DNA from: Lycium barbarum
Taxonomy: Eukaryota; Streptophyta; Magnoliopsida; Solanales; Solanaceae
NCBI RefSeq assembly: GCF_019175385.1
Contig: NC_083345.1
Coordinates: forward strand, 10,951,205 to 11,015,204
Direction of reading: 5' to 3'
DNA length: 64,000 nt
Part shown: positions 12,739-25,247 of the stretch, piece after piece
How positions within the stretch are numbered: position 1 is the first letter of the stretch
Layout of the letters: every line of letters begins with the position of its first letter
The notes under the pieces: generated by a model
What the model was told of the DNA's origin: nothing
The model's database searches: none
What the model saw: only the letters and a program-made list of their open reading frames with translations
Program-made: the position numbers and the translations under genes

Positions 12739-13739
12739 GAGTCCGGCACCAAAATGGCTTGTTTTTGGAGCTAATAGACAAAAATAGGGTGCATTTTTTT
12801 AATACCAAAATGGGTATTTCGTTGGTCATCCAACGAAATACCCAAACAAATATTGTTCTGGTCCGGATAGTGTAGCGAAATGCAACAATTTTTTTTTTTT
12901 TTTTGCATTTCATTTACATTCCAACGAAATAGGATTTTTTTTTATATTTCGTTTATATTCCAACGAAATACGATTTTTTTTTTGTATTTCGTTTATATAA
13001 AAACGAAATAGGAAAATAATTTTTTTTTTTTTTGTATTTCGTTCATATACCAACGAAATGTGACAAACGAAAAACCCCTTTTTTTTTTTTTAACCGTTTT
13101 CTGCCCTCATGCATCCCTTCCGCACCCTATAAATATCATACAGAATAAAAGTTACTTTTTAATGCGACACTTAAACCACAGCGATGTGGAGAGCAGAAAA
13201 CGGTAAAAAAAAAAAACAAAAAAAAAGAAGGGGTTTTTCGTTTGTCACATTTCGTTGGTATATGAACGAAATAAAAAAAAATATATTTTCCTATTTCGTT
13301 TTTATATAAACGAAATACAAAAAAAATAAAATAAAATTATCCTATTTCGTTGGTATATGAATGAAATACAAAAAAAAAATATTTTCTTATTTCGTTTTTA
13401 TATAAAAGAAAATAAAATAAAAATTATTTTCCTATTTCTTTTTTATATAAATGAAATAAAAAAAAATTATTATCCTATTTCATTTTTATATAAACGAAAT
13501 ACAAAAACAAAAAAAAAAATTCCTATTTCGTTTTTATATAAACGAAATATGCAAAAAAAAAAAAAAAATTGTTGCATTTCGCTACAAGTGTAGCGAAATG
13601 CAACAATATCCGGACCGGAATAGTATTTGTTTGGGTATTTCGTTGGATGGCCCACGAAATACCCATTTTGGTATAAAAAAAAATGCACCCTATTTTTATG
13701 TATTAGCTCCAAAAACAAGTCATTTTGGCGCCGGACTCG
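12739..13739. mobile_element. 1.0-kb foldback element (MULE-like), highly palindromic
   Basis: The left end GAGTCCGGCACCAAAATG and the right end CATTTTGGCGCCGGACTC are inverted repeats. The inversion continues inward for several hundred bases (GGGTGCATTTTTTT, TGGGTATTTCGTTGG, TGCAACAATTTTTT). The arms contain short internal palindromes built on ATTTCGTT...AACGAAAT. The 9-mer AAAGATCAG lies on both sides (12730-12738 and 13740-13748), as expected for a Mutator-like insertion. A unique centre lies at about 13095-13200. ORFs in the arms are shadows of the poly-A and poly-T runs. Confidence 0.8.
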
Positions 13740-14050
13740 AAAGATCAGCAAGTATAGCAAGAAGTTCTTCTCCATTGGAAGAACATTAGAGAAGGAGATA
13801 CTTCTAGGTAATAGGATGTGAAATAAATGATACTCAATATATTCAACATTGCTAGCAAAATATTATATTATGTATACTCCATATTTTAAATAGAATATAT
13901 AATTCCAGCACCTATTCACTCCTATAGTTATAGTCAGGGTACTCTGCATGTGAAAAGTTGGTAGTTGTTATTCATGCTTGAATTATTTAATACAAAGCTC
14001 TCTTCTTTATAAAATAAAAACAATCATTCTCAATTGCATTTTTATAATAG

Positions 14051-14156
14051 TATAAAATTATAAAGAGCCTCATTCTCTCTCACATGCTTTAGAGTGTGTT
14101 GCTTACTTGCACTTAAGTCTTTAACTCTCCAGGCTCCAGCTTCAAGAAAAGAAAAG
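14051..14156 (+). other. Probable 5'UTR exon of the SERINC gene
   Basis: A donor AAAAG|GTTAGTATT at 14157 and an acceptor CTTCTAACAG|GGGAAGG at 14815 would splice an untranslated exon to the leader just before the ATG at 14851. TATA-like AT-rich sequence lies near 14045-14060. The start of the exon is a guess. The intervening intron holds a SINE fragment. Confidence 0.45.
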
Positions 14157-14565
14157 GTTAGTATTTACTTTTTTACTTTGACAGCTTTAAGTAAATGTTT
14201 CTTATATTATAATCATTCTCTATTGCTAGTTCTTAAGATGCTTTCTTGTGTGTTTATTTGGCCAAATATATAGGCTTAGTTGCTTGTGTGTTTTGAACAA
14301 GCTTACAAGTTTAACCAATTAACTTCTTGCTGCAAAGTCCAATTCTAGTGAAACAATGCAGGTACCTTTTGGCTATAGTGGAATTATTCTTTGTCTAATT
14401 TGGCATGAAACCCAACAAGTTAATTATTCTTGGTAGTTACTAGTTGGTAAACAGAAAGAAAACAATTGTTTATCTAGAACTCTTCGTTTTAGCTTATTTT
14501 GTTTTCAGTATTGTGAGGATCCATGAAAAATTGGCTAGTTTTACACTGTTCGTCAGCCTACCACC

Positions 14566-14630
14566 CTCTTTCTTTATCCGAGTGTGGGACACCAGCAATG
14601 TGAGCAAGCTCACACAAGCAGAGTTAGGAA
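14566..14630 (-). mobile_element. SINE fragment in the SERINC 5'UTR intron
   Basis: The stretch CTTTATCCGAGTGTGGGACAC followed by CAATGTGAGCAAGCTCACAC matches the 5' part of the SINE at 5052-5218 in the same orientation. Only this part survives. Confidence 0.55.
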
Positions 14631-14850
14631 AAGTAAATTTTCTCCTTCACAAGTTATGCATATTTAGTTTCTGAAAAGCCTAAGCAATTTGAGTGTTTGA
14701 CTATAATTGTTGTCCTATGTTGTGCAAGTTATCCAATTTTTACAAATCACAATGTGATTCTTTTATGAAGAATAAGAAATGCATACTAAAAAGATTTTGG
14801 CTTTACTTCTAACAGGGGAAGGGTGCCACTGCTTTAAAGGTTGAGGCAAG

Positions 14851-17800
14851 ATGATAGAAGACAAGATAGATGACAATGAGGTAGATCAATTGGAAGAATT
14901 CCCTGTAGCATTACAACAGAAGAATATGGAATATTCAATTAAAAGCAAGAGGTCATTGCGAGCTCGTTATTCCTATGGCATTATATTCTTGATCATAAAT
15001 CTTATAGCTTGGTTCGTCCGTGATTATGGAGATAGGGCTCTTACTCTGCTTCAATGTAAGTCCAAAATTCTTACTGTTCCACATTGTTGACATTGCAATC
15101 TTTTTGTCAAGAGGAACAGATTGCATTCAACCGCATTAGCTAGCATTTATTTGGCAAAACTTTCTGCATCTCCTAGCTACTACAGAATGTTGCATGCTAG
15201 GCAAATGAAGTAAGCAGGAGATTCCATCACATAGAGGTCAATTCCCATTCTCAACTCATGACCAATATGGCCTGCGGGTGGACGATCAGGGCATGGCCAT
15301 AACGGTCTTTTATGACATGATCAATAATTCAATTCACTTCCAACTAGACTTACGACTCATTTCCATCACGCATATGACTTAGATTCTGATTTCTCTACAA
15401 CTGTTTCTAATGATTTCACCGTTACTTGAAAACTACTATATATACTTACCATACTAAACTAGTTAGCGAAATTACCATTTAACTTCTTCTGGTAACTCTA
15501 GCACGGACATTGATTTCCTTCCAATTCTCTCTGCAGATTCAAAAGCCTGTGGAAATGCAGGAAGTGCATGTTCTCATACGATGGGGGTTCTTCGCGTGAG
15601 TTTAGGTTGCTTTGTATCCTTTTTCTTAAAGTGATACTCCTTTGATTAAAAATAGTATGCTTCTGTTGCTGGACTATGGCCTGATTGCTCACATTGGGAT
15701 TTCTTCAATGTGATTTGAAACAATTTTCAGAAAGTCGTTCAGTACATATGATTTAATGGTACCATCTTATTTGACAAATAAATGAGAGAAATCTTTTACT
15801 CTTGCATCCTTGACATACATTATTAGATTTTCTTTTTAGTAATGTTCCTCACAACATGTTTCACAAGCAAGTTATATGACGTCCGCAATGTATGGCATTC
15901 TGGCTGGTGGAGTTTAAAGTTTGTCATGTTGATAACTTTTATGGTGATTCCATTTTTCATCCCCTCAGATTACATCCAGTTATATGGTAAGCTTCTCGAG
16001 AGTTAATGCAAGAAAAAAATCTCGAAATTGAACGCTTAAGCTTTCTGATCAAAGCATTTCATTTTAGCTTCATCTGAATTTTTTCATTAAATGCAACTTC
16101 CATCTTACTTTTCTCTATAGAATATCTGATTATATTTAGTCACTCATGAAATACCAAAAGTAAACGGGAATCACTATCTTTTCTGCAGGTGAATTTGCTC
16201 GAGTGGGCGCAGGGTAATATTCACACCATTTTATGTCTCTTCTAACTTAGATGTTCATAAACAATAGATTATCCTAAGTTTATTTTCCAAATGAGGCATT
16301 TGGTGCGCAACCAAAATTTTTTCGTCCTATCTGAACTTAAAAGTAGACATTTGAATGGGATGACTACTATAAAGGTCTGCAAAAATAGTGGCTCAAATTT
16401 TTCGAACTGGCCTTATATATATCCCGTAGTGCTAATGTTCTGTTTATGTTTGCATAATCTGAAGCACTTTACAGTTGATACTGGTTTTGTTATGTATTCG
16501 CAGAGTCTTTCTTGTCCTCCAGCTAATAAGTGTGATCGAGTTCATCACGTGGTGGAATAACTATTGGATGCCTGATGAAAGAAAGAAGCAAAGGTTTATC
16601 ATTTTCAGCCTTATTTATATTTTTCCATAGCAAGTGGGCCTTTATAGTCAATCGTCTCAGGGTCTTACTTCTAAGAATTCCTTGCCTGGTGGTATTAGAA
16701 AAGTTTCATAGACGGGATGCTATGTGTTCATGCTGTCACGTGTAGGACAAAGATCATTCAACCTGAGCATCATTCCTTACAGCTTGTATAATTCTTCTTT
16801 TCATCTTCTGCAATACGTGTACAATTTAAGTAGGTGAACTATCTTAAAAATGAAGTAAATACATCTTAAAGTATTAATTAAATAACTTTATCTTCTGATA
16901 CTCTTCAATATGGCTTACTTACATTATGTATTTTTTGTAAAAACAGCTGCTCCCTTGGCTTATTCATGTCGACAATATGTTACATCGCTTCCATTTGTGG
17001 AATTATGGTGATGTATGTGCTTTATGCCTCCAAAACATCATGCATTCTGAACATATTCTTTATCTCCTGGACTGCAATTTTGCTGCTGGTAATGATGGCC
17101 GTATCCTTACACTCTAAGGTAAGTTTTTACAACGAACTAGTTTTCCTTGGGATGTTTGTGCTGTAGTAAAAGAGTTTATACCTCTGAAACCCCAACTATG
17201 CTAAATAAATGTAATAATTTCCATGATGGACTTATTTTTCACTATGCTTAAATGCTTTTCTGATGTTTGATCGTCCCATATACTTGATCATCTTTATGAT
17301 AGCTAACACTGAAAATCCCTTTCTACTAACAAGTGGACATGTTATTAATACATGTTTGGCTTATTTACAGGTAAATAGGGGACTTTTATCTTCAGGGATT
17401 ATGGCTTCTTATGTTGTCTTTCTCTGTTGGAGTGCTATTCGAAGGTCAGAAACGTTGCTGTTTTGCTTTTGAGTTCCCCCGTTCCTCTTAATTTTTTGTT
17501 TAGGCTGTCTATTTTGCACTCGATATCCCCAACGAATGCATGTAAGATGGAAATGAATAGAAAAAGCTTTTCAGAAATTTCAGATTAAATAGTGTGTGAA
17601 AATATGCTTTAAACTTACAATTCCTGCCCCTTAACAATGCAGTTTTTTGGTTCTTACTTAAGTGATGAAGTCTATTTGATTACACTTTGTTTTCAGTGAG
17701 CCTGCCACTCAGAAATGCAGCCCTCAGCAACAAAACAGTGGGCATGGTGGTTGGACTACTGTAGTTGTAAGGGCCCTTTCTTCTTGTTTTCCTTACACCT

Positions 17801-19812
17801 AATAATATTTATCAAACTTCTTCATCTAAATTTGTTCATGTAAATGTCATCATCTTCAGTAGCTGGCTAGCGATACTTAGCAGCGACGATAAGGAATTTT
17901 AAGAGGATATCAAAGGCAAATCTACTTCTTGTTCCTTTTGTGGCTGTTATAGTTCTGTTCATGAAGTGGATCTTTAAATAGCATCAATTGTGGAATTTTC
18001 TGAATGAATAGTGAAACTAGATATACAGTTGTAGACTAGAATATCCATTAAAATGTAGGAAAGAGTGAGCCTTATCCAATGAAGTAAGTAAGTGAGGCTA
18101 TAATGTTTGATTGCCATGAAACACTATAAATAAAGCATTGGGAAACCAAGAGAACAAAGTAAACATATAGTAGCCTATTGAAGAATAAGTCATGTATTTG
18201 AGGCAATTTATGTTTGCACAAGCATGCATCATACTTCCATTTCTCGCTGAGGACAGAGATAAGGTGTTTAATCAGCTCGATTGTCTGTAATTTTACATGT
18301 TTGACTAGTTCATCATTATTCTTTTCCCGGTTAATTATAGGGTTTCTTGATTGGTATATGTGCCATCGTCATGGCAACGTTCTCAACTGGCATTGATTCG
18401 CAAACATTTCAGGTAAGCTTATACCCCTTCAGATGTCCTTTTATACTCATTGTGGCACTTCCCTTGCGACTGTGAGATTTAGAGGAAAAGTTGGATTTAT
18501 GTTAGGCTGCAAAATCCAATTAACTCAGTGGTAAAGAATCGAAACTAGATTTTGCCAAATGAAATTGCATGATAGAACTCATTAGCCCCTAACAGACAGG
18601 CAGAATGCGCAAAATCCCAAATCATCTTTTTTTGTGTATTTTTTTCCTTTTTTGCTGAGACATGACTACATCTTTCTTCGTGTTATTAGTTTCGCAAGGA
18701 TAAAGTTCAATCAGACGATGATGTTCCCTATAAGTATGGTTTCTTCCACCTAGTGTTCTCCTTAGGAGCAATGTACTTTGCTATGCTATTCATCAGTTGG
18801 AATCTAGATGGTTTGCCTAGAAAGTAAGTATATCAGTAATATTCTTATATACCAGAATATAACATTGAACTTGTGCTATACCAACATTAATTTGATTCAA
18901 TTTTCTTGTTTGAACAGATGGAGTATTGATGTTGGATGGGCTAGTACATGGGTGAAGATAGTCAATGAGTGGTTTGCTGCTACAATCTATTGTAAGTCAA
19001 TGTACCCTGCATTCATTTTTCAATAGATGATAACAAAATTTTCTGTTTCCAGGGCAATTGATCAACTGATTGTTAAATGATGTTTTCATTAGATTTTGAT
19101 AAACATGTATAATTTCCTCTCCACTTGAAAAGAAAAAGAAAGAACAAACTTGTTATGCTTTCAAGGTTTGGAAGTCTGCTATAGATGTGCCCTTTGGGGG
19201 AAAAAGTAGGGTCAATTTCATGAATGGTCATCCAACGTTTGCTTTTTTCATCAAAGTCATAAAACTAACTTTTGTTAGGCAAGTAGGTTGTCGCAGGTAT
19301 AAATTTGTCATGTTAGCAACTCAACATACAGTCTTAGAAAACGCAAATAGTTTGTCACTTGCATAAATTTGTCACATAAGTATAGCAACTCATTTTACAT
19401 AATATTCATGTGGCACCACTTAGAAACAAAAAAAAAATAAAAAAATTCCAACGTCTTTCACTATGTGGCACATCATGGAGATAAAACTTTTTTCTTTAAA
19501 GTTTTATCAAATCGATATTATATAACGCGAGTTGTTGAGGCGGCAGCGCACTTGTGTTTCATGGACATGATTTTGGTATTTTCTAGTGCTTTTAAAGTAC
19601 TTGTATGTTGTACTCTTTGTTGTTCAAAATTGAAAATTTGATGACCATCCATGAAATTAACCCGGAAAAATTATATAAAATTCATGTATGTCTAACATTA
19701 TTAACCTCTTATGAATACAGTGTGGAAATTGATATTGCCAGTAGTGAGACAGACAAAAGTGATGGATCATGAAGAGCCAGAACAGGAAATGGATAACTCA
19801 ACTTCAGTGTGA
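14851..19812 (+). CDS. Serine incorporator (SERINC/TMS) family membrane protein, 12 coding exons
   Basis: Coding exons are 14851-15055, 15537-15613, 15827-15986, 16189-16213, 16504-16593, 16947-17118, 17371-17444, 17697-17766, 18341-18412, 18690-18823, 18918-18991 and 19721-19812. They join without frame breaks to 414 residues, a normal size for the family. The protein has a charged N-terminus and about ten hydrophobic segments. Family motifs visible are GVLRVSLGCF, HSGWWSLKF, the STGIDSQTFQF region, YKYGFFHLVFSLGAMYFAML and the C-terminal WSIDVGWASTWVKIVNEW. It resembles Arabidopsis At4g13345 (MEE55) more than the longer TMS1-like paralogues. SERINC proteins are multi-pass endomembrane proteins linked to serine-containing lipid synthesis or scrambling; the plant role is less clear. 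Exon 3 must begin at the ATTAG acceptor at 15826, because the next AG gives an immediate stop. Confidence 0.93.
19209..19663. mobile_element. Foldback MITE in SERINC intron 11
   Basis: The left end GGGTCAATTTCATGAATGGTCATCCA and the right end GATGACCATCCATGAAATTAACCC are inverted repeats. Imperfect flanking duplicates (GGAAAAAGT / GGAAAAATT) suggest a 9-bp target site. The termini resemble those of the 40045-42405 element. Confidence 0.65.
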
Positions 19813-20198
19813 TTTTTGCTGCTAAATAATTAGAGTTGCAGCCAAAAGGTGGTAAAAAGGGGAAAATTAGCAACCAATGGATGACAAAATTTGCAAGATT
19901 TCATTGGTTGATAAATGGTTATTTCATGTTACAAATAAAAATGGTTTTTAAGACTCAAAAAAGCCACTTATCACCCTTCAATTACCCATTCTACCACTTG
20001 TTTTGTATCATGTGTATGTCCTTTTTAAGATGTACTTTTAGGCCTTGTAGATTCTTATTACCATGGGGAAGTTGAAGAAGAAATCAAATCCCCTATATTT
20101 TTTGTTTGTTTTAATCTTGCAGCAAGTTGTTGATTTAGAGAGCTTTCAATTAAGGAGTTGGCAGAATATCTCTAAATGTAGTAATGGGAAGTTTATAA

Positions 20199-21133
20199 TA
20201 TTCAAAACGGAAAAGGGCCAAATATACACCCCTGTACTATTGAAGGGCCAAATATACCCCTCGTTATACTTTGGGTCTAAATAAACCCTTACTGTTATAC
20301 TTTGGGCACAAATATACCCCTCCACTATTAAAGTTGTCCACTTTGGACATCCTATCCTACGTGGCAATAATATTTGATGAGATGGACGCCACGTGGCATT
20401 GCCACCTCTACACCCCTAACCCATTTTATTTTTTCATCTTCCACCACTAAAATTTCCACCCCTCCACCACCATTATCGCCATATAGTTAGAGCTCTAGAT
20501 TATTTATTTTTATCCATTTTGGCTAATAGAAAACTATAACAAGATGGTGATACTGATGCTTGATGTTTGTAGCAAACCTATACTACAACAAATTGGAATA
20601 AACACACAGATAACAATAGTTAAATCTTCTTGATCTCACAGAACCCCTAAAAGATTTCCAGAATGATAAACTTACCACCTTTGTTAGAACTATGATAAAT
20701 AATCAAGGGAACTTAGTGAAAATTGCATTTTTGTAATAAAGGATGACCATAATCAACTTATTTGTCCCAGAGTGGCTTGTACTTCTCATTACCAACACAA
20801 CTCCCTTTTCTATCAATTTGGAATCGACATTCTTGTAACCAAAACCTAAGACATGCCATGATGGAATCAAAGCCTTTGTCAGTCCATAGAAGGTCAGAGA
20901 GATGGAAATTTTAGTGGTGGAAGATGGGAGGAATAAAATGGGTTAGGGGCGATCTGGTGGAAATGCCACGTGGCATCCACCTCATCAAATATCATTGCCA
21001 CGTAGGGTAGGATATCCAAGGTGAACAACTTTAACGGTGGAAGGGTATATTTGTGCCCAAAGTATAACGATAAGGGTATATTTGGACCCAAAGTATAACG
21101 AGGGGTATATTTGGCCCTTTTCCGTATTCAAAA
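20199..21133. mobile_element. 0.9-kb foldback element (MULE-like), perfect 9-bp target duplication
   Basis: TATTCAAAA occurs at 20199-20207 and 21125-21133, bounding an element of 20208-21124. Terminal inverted repeats begin CGGAAAAGGGCCAAATATAC and contain spaced copies of ATATACCCCTC. Inner arms share TGCCACGTGGCAT and the reverse-related GTGGTGGAAGATG...TGGAAATTTTAG. The centre (about 20490-20880) is not inverted. It starts about 395 bp after the SERINC stop codon, so it may touch that gene's 3' end. Confidence 0.85.
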
Positions 21134-22730
21134 TTTAACCTTCATTAACAAGTAGAATCGGAACTTATATACACCGTGTAAAAGTATTTTTACACATCAA
21201 ATCACCTAAAAGATTATTAATTACAGGAAACTACGCGCTCACAATAAGAGATATTAGTTATGCAAAATGAGGCATACGATTACGACTTGCTACAACAAGT
21301 TAAATTATATTGGTACTGTAAAAATACTTTAGGAGAGGAAAAAAATAATACTCATCTCAACCTGACTGCTTGTATAATTTTTTGTCGCTTAGTTGGATCA
21401 CCTTAGACAATTAACAAAACAGAAAATTCATGACAATAGGTGATAAATTGTTTTAACTGTACTGGCAATTCAATTTTATTCAGTTCACAGACAATAAGAT
21501 CGGTCAAAATCACGCATATACTGTTAATCATGGATTTTGGGTAGGATTTGCAGTAGGTTGTAACTTGTAAATCTATTTATTTATTTTCGGATATACAATT
21601 AGAAATTTAAAATGGGTGTAAAGGTGATATGCTACTTATTATATAAAATTCTATCTGTCAAAAAAGGATGGTAAAATAAACTTAGTTTGAGTTTGAACAT
21701 CAATATTTTAAGTAATTGCTTTAAATTAAAAGTTATATCTTAAAAATTACAAAAATATTATAAATCACAGAGCATTCAGTTTAAACTATTTGAAAATTTG
21801 TAATGAACAAAGAAAATGGTTGACATCTTAAATAGTAATGGTATCAATTTCAAAATTTTTATTCCTTGATTGGACCAACTTAACCGGTAATTTCTCACAA
21901 GTTACTTTGAATTAACAATCTAACAAAGAGCTAAAATAGTGATTTTTTGTTTCAATTACAAACGACACGCTTTTCCTGCTCCCTCCTTACATCCACTGAC
22001 GCTTTTGTTAGCCGCATAAGCAGACTTCTATTGCTACTTGCTAGATAATAATAAAACCAAAGTACTTAAAGTGAATTATCCAGCAATTGCAAAAAAGAAA
22101 AAAGAGGAAGCTAAAAATGGCAAAAGTGAGAACTAAGATGGATTAGGTTTTACAAGTGGGCTACTATTATCATTATCTTCTCTATAATGGACCAGTCTAC
22201 AACTAATACTACTAGCTTTTTACTAATAATTTTGCCTTTCCACTTAGGTATACATATTTAAAGAAACTATAAGGGTAAATAGATATGACATAAAAGAAAA
22301 GAAACCTTCAAAATCAAATAAAGAGAGACGCAAAGGAATTTATTTGTGTAGTGATAAAGGGTGTTCAAATGTCACTTTAGGTTACAATTTTGAAACTCAC
22401 CTATGCTGTTCTAACATTATTTTTTGATCCCTTTATATACTTCCTGATTCCTTCACTGGATTTAAGTTATATCCAGTTATCCATTCACAGAATAAACAAT
22501 TTATGCACCAATCTGTTCAATTTAACAATTGACAAGTTATTACTAATTTTTTTCAAGTTACCATATCGAGCTTGCTCTATAAAACTTCTTGTCGTAGGTC
22601 TACTTATAGGTTGATGGTGTAAAACACTTTAAAGTTTCAGTGCACAGAGATTGAACTCAAATATAGAAAAAAGGAGACTAGATGTTACGACCTGTTAAGA
22701 GTTGTAATTACTGTCAATAGCTTTCCCCTT

Positions 22731-22761
<31 letters not shown>

Positions 22762-22910
22762 TGTCATATATAAACAAATTTGCATACCATGTTTGCATAT
22801 ATAATATTTACAAAACTTTGTAAGGTTCTGTTGTACTTGCTACACTAAGGAAACTCCAACAGCACCATTTTTGAGTCTCACAACAAATCCACCTTTTTTC
22901 CCATTACATT
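21134..22910. other. Intergenic spacer upstream of the dirigent gene
   Basis: AT-rich sequence with no recognisable gene. A (GT)n(TA)n microsatellite lies at about 22729-22762. The rest shows nothing I can identify. Confidence 0.6.
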
Positions 22911-22918
22911 CACATCTC

Positions 22919-22926
22919 TATATAAA
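22919..22926 (+). promoter_or_regulatory. TATA box of the dirigent gene
   Basis: TATATAAA in the context CTCTATATAAACTACC lies about 103 bp upstream of the chosen ATG at 23029. The sequence between is a plausible short leader. Confidence 0.6.
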
Positions 22927-23028
22927 CTACCAATCTTGTTCTCATTTGCATACTCAATCAAGAACAAAACATCTCAATCCAAACCCAAGAAGCAAAAGAA
23001 AGGAAAAAAGAGAAGCAAAATCTCCAAA

Positions 23029-24533
23029 ATGTTCATCAAATTTGCAATCCTATTGGTACTTGTATCCGTCAACTTTGCACCCTTTGTAGCTGCAATTGAT
23101 CATGTAACACCACAAGAACCAATTCTTGAATTGTACATGCACGATATTCTTGGAGGAAATAATCCAACAGCTCGGCCAATAACTGGTTTACTAGGCAACA
23201 TTTATAGCGGACAAATTCCATTTGCCGTACCACTTGGTTTTCAACCTCCAGAAGATGGTATTGCAATTCCTAATGCTAATGGTGCAATACCAACATTCAA
23301 TATCAATGGTGTTCCACTAGGGACAGGGCTAGCAGGTACAACATTTGCAGGTGGAAATAACAACAATAATAATGGACAGACTGTGAATACACAATTAGGC
23401 CCTGATGGCTTAGGGCTCAGTTTCGGAACAATCACAGTCATCGATGACTACCTGACTTCGTCCCCTGCATTAGGTACTACAGACACGTAATTTCTTACCC
23501 TCGCGTCTTTTTTTAAACTAGCTTTAGCGTTTAAACATTTCTTTTATGTGTCGCTTTAATATCTGAGTTTTGATTTCAACTCGAGGAAACTGAAAAGCGC
23601 AAAAATAGTACATATTTTTAATGGGATTTTAACATTTTTGGCCAGCTGTCTAAAAAAAGTTTCACCCCTCTAGCCATAATAGGTTGTAGTTATTGTCGGT
23701 GTATATTCAAACTATAAGAAGTGTATCATCACTATACTCACGGTGTTTAATGATTATACCGGTTAAAATTTGTGAAAACATAAAGACAATGGTTATTTTC
23801 TGTTGTAGGCTTTGTTGGGTTGTTGTGTAGTGTAAAAATCTCTTTTTAAATAAGTGGTTCACTGCACTAGGATTTTAAGTTCTTGTTTTATTAACTCTTG
23901 TCATCATTTGTTTTCGAAGGAAATTCAAAACATTCAAAAATATGTTTTTTTTATCTAATCTAATACAAATACAATCCTTGAACTTTAGGCCCGGAATATT
24001 TGCACCATATGGCCTTTCTTGGAGCCACTCTTTAAATTCTATCCTCACATTAGCTTAGTGGGAGAAATTTCGCCTTCAAAAGTAGTTAGATGAATCTTTC
24101 TTTTCACGGACAAATTTAGCCCACTAGATTGACGGGGGACAAAACTTAAACTGCAGCCTCAAAAAAGGCCATTTGCGCAAATATCCCTTTAGGCTTTATG
24201 ATAAAAATATTGAGTGAATTTTACATTTTTTTTACAGGTACACAAAATCTTGGAAAAGCACAAGGAGTATATGTTGCAAGTTCAGCAGATGGAAGTACTC
24301 AAATGATGGCATTTACAGCTATGTTTGAAGGAGGGGAATATGGTGACAGTCTTAACTTTTTTGGAGTTTTTAAAATTGGAAGCACAATGTCAAGGATTTC
24401 AGTTACTGGAGGAACTGGTAAATTTAAAAATGCATGCGGATTTGCTGAAATTCGTTCACTAATACCAGCTGGTCAACGTGTTACTGATGGTGCAGAGACA
24501 TTGTTAAGGATCACTGTTCATCTTACTTACTGA
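23029..24533 (+). CDS. Secreted dirigent protein (DIR16/18/ESB1-like subgroup), 2 exons
   Basis: Exons 23029-23473 and 24238-24533 join through CCT GCA TTA G|GT...AG|GT to 246 residues. Residues 1-22 form a signal peptide (MFIKFAILLVLVSVNFAPFV, then AA). An in-frame ATG at 22936 would add 31 lysine-rich residues and bury the signal, so I reject it. The dirigent domain shows ELYMHDILGG near the N-terminus and, after a glycine/asparagine-rich insert with (N)6, FGTITVIDDYLT, GKAQGVYVASS, MMAFTAMFEGGEYGDSLNF and SVTGGTGKFKNACGFAEIR. The inserted PNANGAIPT/NGVPLGTGL section is typical of the subgroup containing ESB1 and DIR16/18. Dirigent proteins guide stereoselective phenoxy-radical coupling in the cell wall, and ESB1 is needed for Casparian-strip lignin. 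The substrate here is not known. Confidence 0.93.
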
Positions 24534-25019
24534 ATGTTTGTTTTAATTATGTTTGTTATATCACTAAAAAAGAATGTAAAAGATTGTGGATTGTTTTCGT
24601 GTGATGATTATAAATATCAGCTCTGATTTGTGTTACATGTCTGTTCATATTTACTGACAATTCTTGTGTCCATCTTTCCCTAATTCTACTTCTACGGATA
24701 CTAGTTTTTTGGTTTCCCACCTAGTGTTCGGTACCTGTATTGGGGCCCGACTTAATCCGGATTCGCGTAGGAAAGTTTCACATTGGGAGGTAAATTGCTC
24801 CCTAACAAAGACCACTCCCTACCTACTTCTAGTACTAGTACTGCTACATTATTATGAATAGAGCCCTGAAGTTAAAAAGCTTATGCTAAAGCAACATAAA
24901 AGCATGGCATGCGATACAATTAAGGACCCTTTCAGTTATAAAATATGCATAAAGCAAGAACAATATGACAGTAAAACGTTTCACAATTTCGTCGCTTACA
25001 AGCAGATATCTGTTTCTTA
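24534..25019. other. Spacer with a truncated reverse SINE
   Basis: About 24700-24790, read on the minus strand, carries the 3' half of the SINE family seen at 60746-60952 (CGCGAATCCGGATTAAGTCG, GGGCCCCAATACAGGTACCG, GGTGGGAAACC). The rest is unassigned. Confidence 0.55.
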
Positions 25020-25028
25020 AGATGGGTA

Positions 25029-25247
25029 AAAAAAATCAAGGCTATTATTGAAGACTGTAAGTATTTGTTGGAAACCGCTAAGGCTACTAATATACACAAA
25101 TTGAGGGAGGTGAACAAATGTGCAGACTTTCTGGCAAATGAAAGCCATAAACATGAAGAAGGTTTGATTGTTTGGGAAGTTGCACTTAAGGAAATGGAGT
25201 TTTTTCTCCTGGCGGATTCAAGTCACGTTGCTTATGAAAGATTTTAA
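25029..25247 (+). pseudogene. L1-type LINE fragment, RNase H C-terminus
   Basis: The frame reads KAIIEDCKYLL, then REVNKCADFLANESH and EEGLIVWEV, and ends with ADSSHVAYERF and a stop. The ADxLANxxH and EEGL patterns match the tail of the RNase H domain in plant L1 LINE polyproteins. There is no upstream reverse transcriptase here and no start codon, so it is a dead fragment that happens to keep an open frame. Confidence 0.6.

Larger units (their letters stand above)
8845..14050. other. Intergenic region between divergent ING1 and SERINC genes
   Basis: No coding gene is seen in these 5.2 kb. The ING1 5' flank carries a telobox-like AAACCCTAA at about 8931. The rest is AT-rich and includes a SINE at 9214-9417, a CA/TA microsatellite near 10064-10097, a SINE 3' end near 12100-12185 and a large foldback at 12739-13739. 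The stretches 9430-12090 and 12190-12730 show nothing I can name beyond decayed transposon-like ends near 10855-11000 and 11410. Confidence 0.7.

Noticed and set aside
13357..13821. ORFs inside the 12739-13739 foldback
   Set aside because: They consist of Lys/Phe/Ile runs from poly-A, poly-T and palindromic repeats and mirror each other on both strands.
22936..23028. In-frame upstream ATG extending the dirigent protein by 31 residues
   Set aside because: The extension is Lys-rich, lies close to the TATA box and would hide a clear signal peptide; the ATG at 23029 is the family-like start.
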